Below are positions 49,998 through 59,968 of a stretch of 64,000 nucleotides of DNA, piece by piece; within the stretch, counting starts at the first letter, position 1; each line of letters starts with the position of its first letter. Both the position numbers and the translations under genes were made by a program. A model generated the notes under the pieces. That model searched no databases, had not been told where the DNA came from, and saw only the letters and a program-made list of their open reading frames with translations. Source of the stretch: Prochlorococcus marinus str. MIT 1214 (GTDB taxonomy: Bacteria; Cyanobacteriota; Cyanobacteriia; PCC-6307; Cyanobiaceae); assembly GCF_027359355.1 (NCBI RefSeq), contig NZ_CP114777.1, forward strand, positions 930,001-994,000, written 5' to 3'.

Positions 49998-50408
49998 CTC
50001 TAAATTACTTCTTTTCCCATGACAGACTCTAATGATTGTATGAACATTACCCCTAGGATTAAAATCAGCTTCTAATTGCATCCACTTAGGATCAGAAACT
50101 TCAACAAAGTCATCGACTATTTTATTAGTGACTTCTTCATGCGATATTTTCTTCTCTCTATAGCTATTTAAGTAAAGTTTAATTGCTTTTAATTCTATAA
50201 CCTTCATATTTGGTTGATATTTAATTCTCAAAGTTGCGAAATCGGGATATCCCGAGAAAGGACACTTACACGTGAATTCAGGGAAATCTATTGAAATTTC
50301 ATAATCTCTATTACTATTTGGATTTGGGAAACAAATTAAGCTCCCAGCCTCTATTTCCCTCTCGCCATACATAATTTCTTCTTTAATGTCTTTTTCTTGT
50401 CTAATCAC
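49986..50408 (-). CDS. queF: NADPH-dependent preQ0 reductase
   Basis: 140 residues, the short (unimodular) QueF form. The active-site Cys is in [16 protein letters not shown], and the QueF signature [15 protein letters not shown] provides the NADPH region. It reduces 7-cyano-7-deazaguanine to 7-aminomethyl-7-deazaguanine for tRNA queuosine. It is convergent with ccs1, with a 12-base overlap at the ends. Confidence 0.95.
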   Translation of the reverse strand: MIRQEKDIKEEIMYGEREIEAGSLICFPNPNSNRDYEISIDFPEFTCKCPFSGYPDFATLRIKYQPNMKVIELKAIKLYLNSYREKKISHEEVTNKIVDDFVEVSDPKWMQLEADFNPRGNVHTIIRVCHGKRSNLELIL

Positions 50409-50518
50409 TTTTTAGTGGCATTTAAAACTCACAGTACATAAAAGCTTGATTAAAAATTCAAACTTTAACTAAATTCTTTTAATCAAAAAGTAGGAAAATG
50501 ATGCCAAAAGGCTGATTT

Positions 50519-50532
50519 GTATCATCGAGTAC
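50519..50532 (+). promoter_or_regulatory. Perfect NtcA binding site (GTA-N8-TAC)
   Basis: GTA-TCATCGAG-TAC is the exact consensus of the nitrogen regulator NtcA. A TTAAT -10-like element lies 23 bases downstream of it, near 50556, and the 75-residue gene then starts at 50582, with glnB following. NtcA-activated promoters have this layout (site near -41, then a -10 box), and glnB is a classic NtcA target. Confidence 0.8.
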
Positions 50533-50581
50533 AAAACTAATCCCCGCTATCCCCCTTAATGGATACAAATAAAGGTTTTAC

Positions 50582-50809
50582 ATGGACATAAGTCTTGCTG
50601 ATACTCAAAATGGAACTCTAATAGAACCTAAAAGTGTTCATGGTATCCTTTGGCTACAAACTCATTTTGAATCCGACAATTGGGAATCCATTAGCAACGG
50701 GCTAGTAATAATTCCTGCCAGGGATGCAGAAATGCTTGCTGAAGATGCACAAAACGCTGGTATAAATGTAAATTTCATCAATTCTCTAAGTCAAATAGAC
50801 AAAATTTGA
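50582..50809 (+). CDS. Small conserved hypothetical protein, NtcA unit
   Basis: 75 residues, soluble. It opens MDISLADTQNGTLIEPKS; the middle is HGILWLQTHFESDNWESISN; then LVIIPARDAEMLAEDAQNAG. It looks like a compact alpha/beta domain. It begins about 50 bases after a perfect NtcA site and ends 38 bases before glnB on the same strand, so it is probably cotranscribed with PII. A role in nitrogen control is inferred from position only. Confidence 0.75.
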   Translation: MDISLADTQNGTLIEPKSVHGILWLQTHFESDNWESISNGLVIIPARDAEMLAEDAQNAGINVNFINSLSQIDKI

Positions 50810-50841
50810 TAAAAATATCTAAAATTCTTGGAGTTACCTAA

Positions 50842-51186
<345 letters not shown>

Positions 51187-51195
51187 ATCAAAATT

Positions 51196-51996
51196 TTACT
51201 CACATAAAATATTCAACAATTTTTCTGATTCAATATTTCCTTCAACTTCATCCCCCATCCAAAGAAGATATTCTTGATTACCGGCAGGGCCTTTTAAGGG
51301 TGATGCAATTAATCCTTTTGGGTACCATCCATATTTTTTAGATTCGTTTACCACACCTTCAATAGCCTCAGCGTGTAGTGAATGATCACGAACAACTCCT
51401 CCTTTACCCACTTTATCTTTGCCAACTTCAAATTGAGGCTTTACTAATACAAGTAACTCAGATCGTTTAGCATCAAGAAGAGATTTAATACTAGGCAAAA
51501 CAATTTTAAGAGAGATAAAAGATAAGTCTGCGACTGCGAAGTCTGGTATTGGGTCTCCATCATTAAATAATTCTTCAGGAGTTAAATGCCTAATATTTGT
51601 ACGTTCCAATAGGACCACTCTCGGATCATTTCTAATACTCCATGCAGTCTGGCCATAACCAACGTCAATGCCATAAACCCTTGCTGCCCCTAACTGCAAA
51701 AGACAATCCGTAAACCCACCAGTTGATATACCAGCATCTAAACAAATCCTTTTTTTTATATCAATTGGAAATTGATTAAACGCTTCAGCCAATTTCTCCC
51801 CTCCCCTAGACACATATCGCAAGGGCTGAGTAACTTCGATCTCAAGATCTTTTAAAATTTCTTGGCCTGGCTTATCTAAAATTTGACCATTGATCGTTTT
51901 AACTTTTCCAGCTCTAATAAGCTTCTGCGCCTCTTGACGAGATTTCACGAACCCTTTAGTCAGCAAGTGAAGATCTAATCGCGATTTTTTAGTCAT
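51196..51996 (-). CDS. tlyA: TlyA-type rRNA 2'-O-methyltransferase (S4 + FtsJ domains)
   Basis: 266 residues from the ATG at 51996 (the frame is open to 52062, but MTKKSRLDLHLLTKGF is the family start). The N-terminal S4 domain is FVKSRQEAQKLIRAGKVK; the FtsJ-like Rossmann site is LDAGISTGGFTDCLLQ; the catalytic Lys lies near LVLVKPQFEVGKD. TlyA relatives methylate rRNA ribose. It lies convergent with glnB, 9 bases away. Confidence 0.9.
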   Translation of the reverse strand: MTKKSRLDLHLLTKGFVKSRQEAQKLIRAGKVKTINGQILDKPGQEILKDLEIEVTQPLRYVSRGGEKLAEAFNQFPIDIKKRICLDAGISTGGFTDCLLQLGAARVYGIDVGYGQTAWSIRNDPRVVLLERTNIRHLTPEELFNDGDPIPDFAVADLSFISLKIVLPSIKSLLDAKRSELLVLVKPQFEVGKDKVGKGGVVRDHSLHAEAIEGVVNESKKYGWYPKGLIASPLKGPAGNQEYLLWMGDEVEGNIESEKLLNILCE

Positions 51997-52091
51997 TTGT
52001 TTACAAAAACAAACAGGAAACGGAACAAAAACCGCAGAACTCGTGCTTATTCTCTTTTTCAATAGAGAATCTAATCAACTGATCAAAGGTT

Positions 52092-52352
52092 TTGTCTAAA
52101 AAGCTCATACATCCCAGCAATGAGAATGAGCTATCTAGGCATGCTCATTTTCATCTAACCTCAAAAAAACAAGCTGGAGAAGTGCTTGAACTTCTGCCTC
52201 CAGGTAGTTTTGCAATATTTGCAAATCAACCAAATGATTTGCCTCCCTTTCAAGTCATTGATTGCAAAGGAGGAAGATGCAGAGTCAGGCAGCAGGCTTG
52301 GGGAAGATATGTCCATTGGGAAGTTGAACACAATAGACTCAAGTCAGCTTGA
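52092..52352 (+). CDS. Small conserved hypothetical protein
   Basis: 86 residues from TTG 52092. His-rich head SNENELSRHAHFHLTSKKQ, middle VLELLPPGSFAIFANQP, and end GGRCRVRQQAWGRYVHWEVEH. The basic, aromatic C-terminus suggests an RNA- or ribosome-binding mini-domain, but no family is known to me. It is divergent from tlyA and followed by purB 43 bases later. Confidence 0.65.
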   Translation: MSKKLIHPSNENELSRHAHFHLTSKKQAGEVLELLPPGSFAIFANQPNDLPPFQVIDCKGGRCRVRQQAWGRYVHWEVEHNRLKSA

Positions 52353-52395
52353 CCTTGACGAACTAAATTAAACTAACCTTTAACTATGTAGCACT

Positions 52396-53691
52396 TTGAT
52401 TGAGCGTTACACAAACCCAGAGATGGGAAATATTTGGTCTGAGCAAGCCAAATACCAAACATGGCTTGATGTTGAAATTGCCGCATGTGAAGCTAATTGC
52501 AAATTGGGAAAGATTCCCAATAGTGCAATGGAAACCATTCGATCACAAGCAAGTTTTACGCCAGAACGCATTCTCGAAATAGAAGCGGAAGTTCGCCATG
52601 ATGTAATTGCTTTTCTAACGAATTTAAACGAATATGTTGGGGATGCTGGCCGTTATATCCACGTGGGAATGACCAGTAGCGATGTCCTTGATACTGGGCT
52701 TGCACTTCAGTTAAAGTCATCTGTCAAGCTTTTAAGAAAAGAGCTTTTATTACTGGAAGAAGCTATTAGAGATTTAGCAAGTCAGCATAAAAAAACCGTA
52801 ATGATTGGACGTTCTCATGCCATTCATGGGGAACCTATAACCTTTGGATTCAAGTTGGCGGGATGGCTAGCTGAAACACTAAGAAACAAAGATAGGCTAA
52901 ACAGTCTTGAGAAAGACATCTCGGTTGGACAAATTAGTGGAGCTATGGGTACCTATGCCAATACTAATCCAGAAATAGAAAGAATAACTTGCGAACTTTT
53001 GGGGCTTGAATGTGATACGGCTAGCACTCAAGTTATCTCAAGAGATAGGCATGCTAATTATGTACAGATTCTTGCTTTGATTGGATCTTCACTAGATCGT
53101 TTTTCTACAGAAATTAGAAACCTACAAAGAACGGATGTTCTTGAAGTAGAGGAAAACTTTGCTAAGGGCCAAAAAGGAAGCTCTGCAATGCCTCATAAAA
53201 GAAATCCAATACGCAGTGAAAGAGTAAGTGGTCTTTCCAGAGTTTTAAGAAGTTATGTAGTTGCAGCGCTTGAGAATGTAGCTCTATGGCATGAAAGAGA
53301 TATAAGCCACAGCTCCAATGAAAGATTAATGCTGCCAGACACATCTATTACTCTTCATTTTATGATCACAGAAATGACCGCAATAATTAAAGGTCTTGGG
53401 GTTTATCCAAATAATATGCTGAGAAATTTGAACATTTATGGAGGAGTGGTTTTTAGTCAAAGAGTTCTTTTAGCTTTAGTTGAAAATGGAATGAGTCGAG
53501 AAGATTCTTATCGACTAGTACAAAAGAATGCTCATTCAGCCTGGAATCAAAACGAAGGAAATTTCAAAGCAAACCTTGAGAATGACCCAGAAGTAATGAA
53601 TAGTCTCTCAAAAGAAAAACTTGCTGACTGTTTTTCAACCGAATTACATCAGTCCAATTTGAGAGTGATTTGGGAAAGACTTGGTATTTAA
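52396..53691 (+). CDS. purB: Adenylosuccinate lyase
   Basis: 431 residues of the fumarase/aspartase superfamily. The superfamily signature is KGSSAMPHKRNPIRSE near 263, and VGMTSSDVLDTGLALQL and HERDISHSSNERLMLPD are typical of PurB. It acts twice in purine synthesis and the AMP branch. The start is TTG at 52396 (MIERYTNPEMGNIW); no in-frame ATG precedes it. Confidence 0.96.
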   Translation: MIERYTNPEMGNIWSEQAKYQTWLDVEIAACEANCKLGKIPNSAMETIRSQASFTPERILEIEAEVRHDVIAFLTNLNEYVGDAGRYIHVGMTSSDVLDTGLALQLKSSVKLLRKELLLLEEAIRDLASQHKKTVMIGRSHAIHGEPITFGFKLAGWLAETLRNKDRLNSLEKDISVGQISGAMGTYANTNPEIERITCELLGLECDTASTQVISRDRHANYVQILALIGSSLDRFSTEIRNLQRTDVLEVEENFAKGQKGSSAMPHKRNPIRSERVSGLSRVLRSYVVAALENVALWHERDISHSSNERLMLPDTSITLHFMITEMTAIIKGLGVYPNNMLRNLNIYGGVVFSQRVLLALVENGMSREDSYRLVQKNAHSAWNQNEGNFKANLENDPEVMNSLSKEKLADCFSTELHQSNLRVIWERLGI

Positions 53692-53827
53692 CTTTCAAAG
53701 CTGAATCAATTAATATCAGTGAATACACTCTAAAAATGGAATAGAACTAGATTCAACTAAAATCCATAGTTATAAGTTTCTATTCCCTAGGAATTTAACA
53801 ATTCTCAACCCAAGATAAATCTCCAAC

Positions 53828-55213
53828 ATGAAACGACTTGAGAAAGATAGCCTAGGTTCGATTGATGTTCCAAAAGATGTGCTATGGGGAGCTCAAACTC
53901 AACGATCAATATTAAATTTCGCTATTGGGGATGAGTTGGTACCACTCGAGATTATTCATGCAATTGCCCAAATCAAAGCCTCTGCTGCTCAAGTAAACAA
54001 TCATCTAGGTCTAATAAATACAGAAACCACTAAATTCATTATCGAAGCCAGTTTAGAAATTATTGAAGGTAAACATAATGATCAATTTCCTGTGAAAGTT
54101 TGGCAAACAGGTAGTGGTACCCAAACCAATATGAACGTCAATGAGGTGATTTGTAATATAGCTTCAAAACGTTTAAATAATCCTTTGGGTAGTCATGATC
54201 CAATACATCCTAATGATCATGTCAATTGTTCTCAGTCAACAAACGACGTTTTTCCAGCTGCAATTCAAATAGCCACAATTGTTACTATAAAAGATACCTT
54301 AATACCTGAATTAACAAAGCTCATTGATTTATTCTATCAAAAAAGTAAAGAATGGAAGGATATTATAAAAATAGGACGTACTCATCTTCAAGATGCAGTA
54401 CCTCTCACTCTTGGACAAGAAGTCTCTGCTTGGGCTGCTCAATTAGAAACTGCATTAGGACGTATTGAAATCAACCTCGAGGAACTTTACCCACTTCCGC
54501 TTGGAGGAACTGCTATTGGGACTGGCCTTAATGCTCCGAAAAATTTCGATAATTTAATTGCTCTTGATATTGCTACCAAAACAAATTTACCTTTTGAGAC
54601 TGCCGCTAATAAATTTGCCATCATGGCTAGTCATGATGGTCTTGTCAATATTATGTCTCAACTAAAATTATTAGCCGTAACTTTTCTCAAAATTGTTAAT
54701 GATCTTCGACTTTTATCTTGCGGACCAAGAGCTGGATTATCAGAACTACAGCTTCCAGCCAATGAGCCTGGTAGCTCAATAATGCCAGGGAAGGTTAATC
54801 CAACTCAATGCGAAGCAATGGCAATGGTATGTACACAAATAATTGGTATGGACACCTCGGTCTCAATTGCAGGAAGTGGAGGACATCTACAAATGAATGT
54901 TTATAAACCACTGATTGGCTACAATATTTTAAAAAGTATCAACCTTATTCAAAAGGCATGTAAGAGTTGCAGAGAGCATATGATTGAGGGTATTCAACCC
55001 AATAAAGAAAACATCAAAGAATATCTAGACAATTCTCTGATGTTAGTAACTGCATTAACACCATCAATCGGCTACGAAAAAGCAAGTAAAATAGCTCAAT
55101 TAGCCCATGAAAAGAATTTAAGTCTAAAGCAAGCATCTACTCAATTAAATTATATTGATCAAGAAGAATTTGATTATCTCATCAATCCAAAAACCATGAT
55201 TGGGAACGAATGA
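53828..55213 (+). CDS. fumC: Fumarate hydratase, class II
   Basis: 461 residues, the standard class II length. Motifs: WQTGSGTQTNMNVNEVI near 100, VNCSQSTNDVFPAA, the signature GSSIMPGKVNPTQCEA near 317, and the C-terminal helical end. It interconverts fumarate and malate. It follows purB by about 135 bases on the same strand, and both make or use fumarate. Confidence 0.96.
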   Translation: MKRLEKDSLGSIDVPKDVLWGAQTQRSILNFAIGDELVPLEIIHAIAQIKASAAQVNNHLGLINTETTKFIIEASLEIIEGKHNDQFPVKVWQTGSGTQTNMNVNEVICNIASKRLNNPLGSHDPIHPNDHVNCSQSTNDVFPAAIQIATIVTIKDTLIPELTKLIDLFYQKSKEWKDIIKIGRTHLQDAVPLTLGQEVSAWAAQLETALGRIEINLEELYPLPLGGTAIGTGLNAPKNFDNLIALDIATKTNLPFETAANKFAIMASHDGLVNIMSQLKLLAVTFLKIVNDLRLLSCGPRAGLSELQLPANEPGSSIMPGKVNPTQCEAMAMVCTQIIGMDTSVSIAGSGGHLQMNVYKPLIGYNILKSINLIQKACKSCREHMIEGIQPNKENIKEYLDNSLMLVTALTPSIGYEKASKIAQLAHEKNLSLKQASTQLNYIDQEEFDYLINPKTMIGNE

Positions 55214-55225
55214 AAACAAGGTTTT

Positions 55226-58009
55226 TCAATCTGATTGGTTTCTTTCAGTTGCTGGATTAATAATTTCATGATTTTTATCTTTTGCTTGGGTAATATCTTC
55301 AGCTTCACAAACTGGAAATCTATCCATTAGTTTCATTGCTGCCTTGGCATTATTTCTAAGTTGCCTACTCAACGCCAAACAATAGGGAATTTGTGAAAGT
55401 AAATCATTTGTTCTTCTTAAAATTCTTACCACATCTCCCTCATCTAAAGAAGTATTTGAGATCAACTCCGTCCAAGTAATTCCTTTTGCCCAGGCTTCTA
55501 CTAAACCCATTAATTCAGAACTCCATAAGATTGGAACTTCTATACCTAATCGTTCTTGAACTCTAAATAATTCTCTTCGTATGTTTGACAAATCATTAAA
55601 TGCTTCATCTGCAACTGCACTTGGGATAAATCCAGACCATAAATCAGGACGACTGACTTCCGTCACAATTGACTGAATCACACCAGCTAATTCTACCGGT
55701 GTTAGTTCATCAAGATGTCCACTCATTAAAGCCAATCCTAACCATAGCTCATTTTCACCTCTTAAAGATCCAATACCTTTACCGATATCAGTAGGATTTA
55801 GATCATCCAAGCATCCAAAGTAGTTTAATACTTTAATTAGTGATAAGAAAGTTTCCCAGTGACGATTAGACCTGTCGTAGAGCATCTCCTCACGTTCATG
55901 AATTTCAACACCAAGTTCATCCATTCGTCGTCTATACTTCTTTAATTTTTTCTTATCCCCCCAGCGATGAGCTGGCTGAATCAATAATTCATCATCCAGA
56001 GATTTAACTAAATTAGCTTGAGATAAAACTTCACTAGCAAGATCATATTGAGCGGTTCGCATATCATTTTTCTGAGCCAAATTTGAAATTATTGAGGCTG
56101 TTTTATTACTTAGTAAATCGCCATGATGTATTTCACCTAATCTACTAATTTCAGGAGTTGTAAGATGTGATACGTCTAAGCAAGTCAATTCAGCATAAAG
56201 ACTTACGACTTCCTTACACGCAATAAGTATCCAAATATTTTCATCTGTTAAGCATAACAATTGAGATTGTCTATCTCCTTTTTGTATTTTTTCAACAATG
56301 ACTGCAGGTGTAACTTTTCCTCGCAACTGTGATGTCTTCAGACTTATGAGGGTTCCATTATTTGCAAATTCCAAGGCTAAGATCAATTCATTAGATAAGG
56401 TTTCTGCTGATTGTTTTTGGAGAATTTTTAATAGTCTTCTTTCTTCCTTTAGATGACTTTTTATTTTCTCATATCTTTCAAAATCTGACCATGGTATATC
56501 TTCTGAAAAAGTTTTATACTTTTTAAACTCCTCTTTTAATCTGGATAACTCTTCTTCTTCTTCAACCAAATCCAAGCTCGCCAAGTATCGACTAAAGCTT
56601 CTCTCTATCAATTCTTTTGATTTGTCTAAGTCATAACGCTGTAATAGATTCAGTACCATGCCATAGCTGGGTGTGAATTGACTAATCAGTGGATCGGCTG
56701 GGCTGGTAGCTAATTGACCAGCTTCTCGAACTCCTTCGAATCGAGTTTGTACAGTGACCACATAACCTCTAGAGTCAAGACCTCTTCTTCCAGCTCTACC
56801 AGCCATTTGCAAAAATTCACTCCCCATTAATTGACGATGACCATTGTCTGATCTCTTCGACAAAGTAGATATAATTGTGCTTCTCGCCGGCATATTAATT
56901 CCTGCAGCTAAGGTTTCAGTTGCAAAAACAACCTTTATCAATCCTTCTTGAAATAATTCCTCAATTAACTCCTTCCATGCAGGAAGAACTCCGGCATGAT
57001 GAGATGCGATTCCATTAAATAAAGCTTTTACATGTAAATCATCTCTCAAACCTTCTGAATTTAAAATTGTATATTTTTCAAATCGATCTTGAATTGATTT
57101 TCTTTCTTCTTGGTTCACTAAACAAGTGCTAGCTATTGTTTGTACAGCCTTGTCACAACCACGACGACTAAATATGAAATAAATAGCGGGTAACATATTT
57201 CTTTCTGCTAACTTCGATATCACAAAGCCCAAGGAAGGAGAATCAGGTTGAGTAGGCTTGGATAAGCGTCCTCTCTTCTTATGTGATTTTGTTGGGCGCC
57301 AAACCTTACAGTTTGGATGTAATCCAGTTCCTTTTTCATTGAGTAATGGATGAAGTCCTTTAGCACTACAAAAATTGAATTCCAGAGGAACTGGTCTTAA
57401 ATCACTAGATATTAGATCTGTGGGTCCATGAACTTGCTCAATCCAATCAGTTAATTGACCTGCATTGGCAACGGTTGCTGATAGAGCAACGAACTGAACG
57501 GATTTAGGACAATGAATAATTGATTCTTCCCAAACTGTCCCTCTATGCGCATCATTCATATAATGACATTCGTCAAGGACAACAGTTTCTATATCAAGTA
57601 GAGGGTCATCATTTCTATCTGCTGCTGCATAAAGCATATTTCTAAAAATTTCAGTAGTCATAACAAGAATCGAAGCCTCTCTATTCAGACTTAAATCACC
57701 TGTTAAAAGACCCACATTTCTTGAACCAAATTGATTCCTAAAGTCTCTTAGCTTTTGGTTAGATAAAGCTTTTAAGGGGGTTGTATAAAACACCTTATTC
57801 CCATGAGAAATCGCTCTATAAATTGCATACTCTCCTATTAAGGTTTTTCCTGATCCTGTAGGAGCACTAACAACTACCGAATGCCCTTGATTGAGTGAGT
57901 CAATTGCTTTAAGTTGAAACTCATCCAATGCAAAAGGAAAGATTTCCTTTGGATTTAAATTGTTTTGGAGGATTTCGTTCTCAAACGTATCTCTTTCTGA
58001 TGAAGTCAT
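55226..58009 (-). CDS. Ski2/Mtr4-like DExH helicase (ISE2-type)
   Basis: 927 residues. Walker A SAPTGSGKTLIGEYA near 45, motif II VVLDECHYMND near 144, motif III ALSATVANAG, and motif VI FLQMAGRAGRRGLDSRG near 415 mark the superfamily 2 Ski2-like core. The C-terminal part resembles a DSHCT domain. Cyanobacterial and plastid relatives (ISE2) act in RNA processing or decay. It is divergent from bioF. Confidence 0.9.
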   Translation of the reverse strand: MTSSERDTFENEILQNNLNPKEIFPFALDEFQLKAIDSLNQGHSVVVSAPTGSGKTLIGEYAIYRAISHGNKVFYTTPLKALSNQKLRDFRNQFGSRNVGLLTGDLSLNREASILVMTTEIFRNMLYAAADRNDDPLLDIETVVLDECHYMNDAHRGTVWEESIIHCPKSVQFVALSATVANAGQLTDWIEQVHGPTDLISSDLRPVPLEFNFCSAKGLHPLLNEKGTGLHPNCKVWRPTKSHKKRGRLSKPTQPDSPSLGFVISKLAERNMLPAIYFIFSRRGCDKAVQTIASTCLVNQEERKSIQDRFEKYTILNSEGLRDDLHVKALFNGIASHHAGVLPAWKELIEELFQEGLIKVVFATETLAAGINMPARSTIISTLSKRSDNGHRQLMGSEFLQMAGRAGRRGLDSRGYVVTVQTRFEGVREAGQLATSPADPLISQFTPSYGMVLNLLQRYDLDKSKELIERSFSRYLASLDLVEEEEELSRLKEEFKKYKTFSEDIPWSDFERYEKIKSHLKEERRLLKILQKQSAETLSNELILALEFANNGTLISLKTSQLRGKVTPAVIVEKIQKGDRQSQLLCLTDENIWILIACKEVVSLYAELTCLDVSHLTTPEISRLGEIHHGDLLSNKTASIISNLAQKNDMRTAQYDLASEVLSQANLVKSLDDELLIQPAHRWGDKKKLKKYRRRMDELGVEIHEREEMLYDRSNRHWETFLSLIKVLNYFGCLDDLNPTDIGKGIGSLRGENELWLGLALMSGHLDELTPVELAGVIQSIVTEVSRPDLWSGFIPSAVADEAFNDLSNIRRELFRVQERLGIEVPILWSSELMGLVEAWAKGITWTELISNTSLDEGDVVRILRRTNDLLSQIPYCLALSRQLRNNAKAAMKLMDRFPVCEAEDITQAKDKNHEIINPATERNQSD

Positions 58010-58091
58010 TGCTAAATCCTAGGGGAATATTTTATGACCACATGATTTTTGATGTGGATACATAATAAAATCAAGCAACCAAAATCACAAT

Positions 58092-59234
58092 ATGCCTGCA
58101 ATCCCTAACTCTAGAATTCGTAAGCTAAGGACTTGGATCCCAGGGCAAAGCTCATCAGAATTGATTGGTATAGATGAAAATCAAAATCAAATCACTTTAA
58201 TTGACCTAGCAAGTAATGACTATCTAGACCTAGCAAGACATCCATTATTAATTGAGGCAGCTAGAGAAACCTTAGAAACTGATGGAGTTGGTTCTGGAGG
58301 ATCAAGATTTATTACTGGTAGTAGAAATATTCATCAAAAACTTGAATTGAGGCTTTCCCAATGGCTTGATCGTGAGATTGTCCTAATTTATCCCAGTGGT
58401 TTCCAGGCCAATCTGGCTGCAGTTTTAGCACTTACTGATCGTCATACTCCTGTTATTTGTGATCGTCTAATACATCATTCTCTGCTCGTTGGAGTCAAAG
58501 CGAGTGGAGCAAAGCTCATTAGATTCAAGCACAACAATTTATCTGAACTAGAAAGACTTTTAAGAAAATCCAGGCAAAGCACTCCTCAAAAACAACCTTT
58601 AGTAATTACTGAAAGCCTTTTTAGTATGGAGGGTACAACAGCACCCATAAAAGAAATTTCAAAGCTATGTATTAAGTATGATTCAAAATTATTGATAGAC
58701 GAAGCTCATGCTTTTGGCGTTATGGGTCCAGAAGGAAAAGGAGAATCTTTTGGACTCAAAGAACCAATATCAATTATCAGTGGGACCTTCGGTAAAGCAT
58801 TTGGAAGTGGGGGCGCATTTCTAGCAACAGACAAGACAACAGGAGAAAATTTGATACAAAACTGTGGGGCATTTCGCTATACAACTGCTTTAGCTCCTCC
58901 ACTTTGTGCAAGTGCTTTAGCTGCGTTAAATCTAATTGAAAGCAACCCTAGCTGGGGTAGCGAACTTAAAGAGAAATCAATAGCTTTAAGAGACAGGTTG
59001 TCTCAAATTGGGTGGCAACGGCCTGGTGGGGACGGTCCAATAATCTCCATCATTCTAGGTTCAGACGAATTAGCCCTGGATTATCAGAAGAGACTTGAGG
59101 CACAAGGCCTTCTAACTGTTGCGATCCGCCCACCAACTGTCCCGGAAGGTAAATCAAGACTCAGATTAGTGATCAGGAGAAATACTCCCGTTAAGGCTTT
59201 CGAAAGTCTTATCAAAGTTCTTAAAAACAAATGA
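58092..59234 (+). CDS. bioF: 8-amino-7-oxononanoate synthase
   Basis: 380 residues of the alpha-oxoamine synthase family. The PLP Lys lies in ISGTFGKAFGSGGAFLAT near 236; GSGGSRFITGSRNIH and LIDEAHAFGVMGPEGKG are family marks. It condenses pimeloyl-ACP and alanine, the first committed biotin step. It heads the biotin operon; the next gene overlaps by 4 bases. Confidence 0.96.
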   Translation: MPAIPNSRIRKLRTWIPGQSSSELIGIDENQNQITLIDLASNDYLDLARHPLLIEAARETLETDGVGSGGSRFITGSRNIHQKLELRLSQWLDREIVLIYPSGFQANLAAVLALTDRHTPVICDRLIHHSLLVGVKASGAKLIRFKHNNLSELERLLRKSRQSTPQKQPLVITESLFSMEGTTAPIKEISKLCIKYDSKLLIDEAHAFGVMGPEGKGESFGLKEPISIISGTFGKAFGSGGAFLATDKTTGENLIQNCGAFRYTTALAPPLCASALAALNLIESNPSWGSELKEKSIALRDRLSQIGWQRPGGDGPIISIILGSDELALDYQKRLEAQGLLTVAIRPPTVPEGKSRLRLVIRRNTPVKAFESLIKVLKNK

Positions 59235-59968
59235 AAGAAATAATTGCAATGCATGGCTGGGCTGGTGATAGTCATCAATGGTCAAATTGGGAAAAGATAT
59301 TTAAAAGTTGTGATTGGGAATGGCAAACTTCTGAACGAGGCTATAAAGATATAAGTCCTAATACACCCAAATGGAATCACAACTCAAATCAAGTCGAGCT
59401 TAAAAGAGTTGCTATATGTCAATCTCTTGGTTCACATTTAATAGATAAAGAAATTTTACATTCAGCTACTCATGTTGTATTAATCAATAGTTTTAGTCGT
59501 TTTATTCCAAGTGGCAAAGAAAATCGCCCTATAAAATTGGCCCTCAATAGGATGATGAATGCAATCAATACGCCTAATGAAGCAGCTATGTTAAGAAAAT
59601 TTCATATAAAAGCTTATAAACCGAATTATTTAGATGTTAAGTCATTCGAATCAAACCTCCTTCACATATCAGATGCAGGAAGATTGAAACTAAAAAATGA
59701 TTTAAAACTTCTTATGAATTCTGATTCCCTACCAATTGGCTTAAACAATTCTGCCAAAGTACTTATTGTTAACAGTAAACAAGACTATATTTTGGCTAAT
59801 CAAACGAAAGAAAAGCTAGCTGAAGATTTAATACATCACTTAGAGACCGTACCCCAAATAATCAACCTTCAAGACGAGGGGCATTCAATGACAAAAATTA
59901 AAAATATCAAAAAAGTCAAACACTGGCTAGAATTTGATCATGCAAAAAACATGGTCAAGCAAAGTTAA
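59231..59968 (+). CDS. bioK: Probable pimeloyl-ACP methyl ester esterase (BioK-type)
   Basis: 245 residues, alpha/beta hydrolase pattern. The oxyanion strand is IIAMHGWAGDSHQW, the nucleophile elbow is AICQSLGSHL (Ser in a Cys-Gln-Ser-Leu-Gly turn where the first Gly of GxSxG is Cys), Asp in NSKQDYILANQ, and His in LQDEGHSMTKI. Lying between bioF and bioC, it should cleave the methyl ester that BioC adds, the job of BioH, and the cyanobacterial isofunctional form is called BioK. It overlaps bioF by 4 and bioC by about 30 bases. The assignment rests on context plus the triad. Confidence 0.75.
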   Translation: MKEIIAMHGWAGDSHQWSNWEKIFKSCDWEWQTSERGYKDISPNTPKWNHNSNQVELKRVAICQSLGSHLIDKEILHSATHVVLINSFSRFIPSGKENRPIKLALNRMMNAINTPNEAAMLRKFHIKAYKPNYLDVKSFESNLLHISDAGRLKLKNDLKLLMNSDSLPIGLNNSAKVLIVNSKQDYILANQTKEKLAEDLIHHLETVPQIINLQDEGHSMTKIKNIKKVKHWLEFDHAKNMVKQS

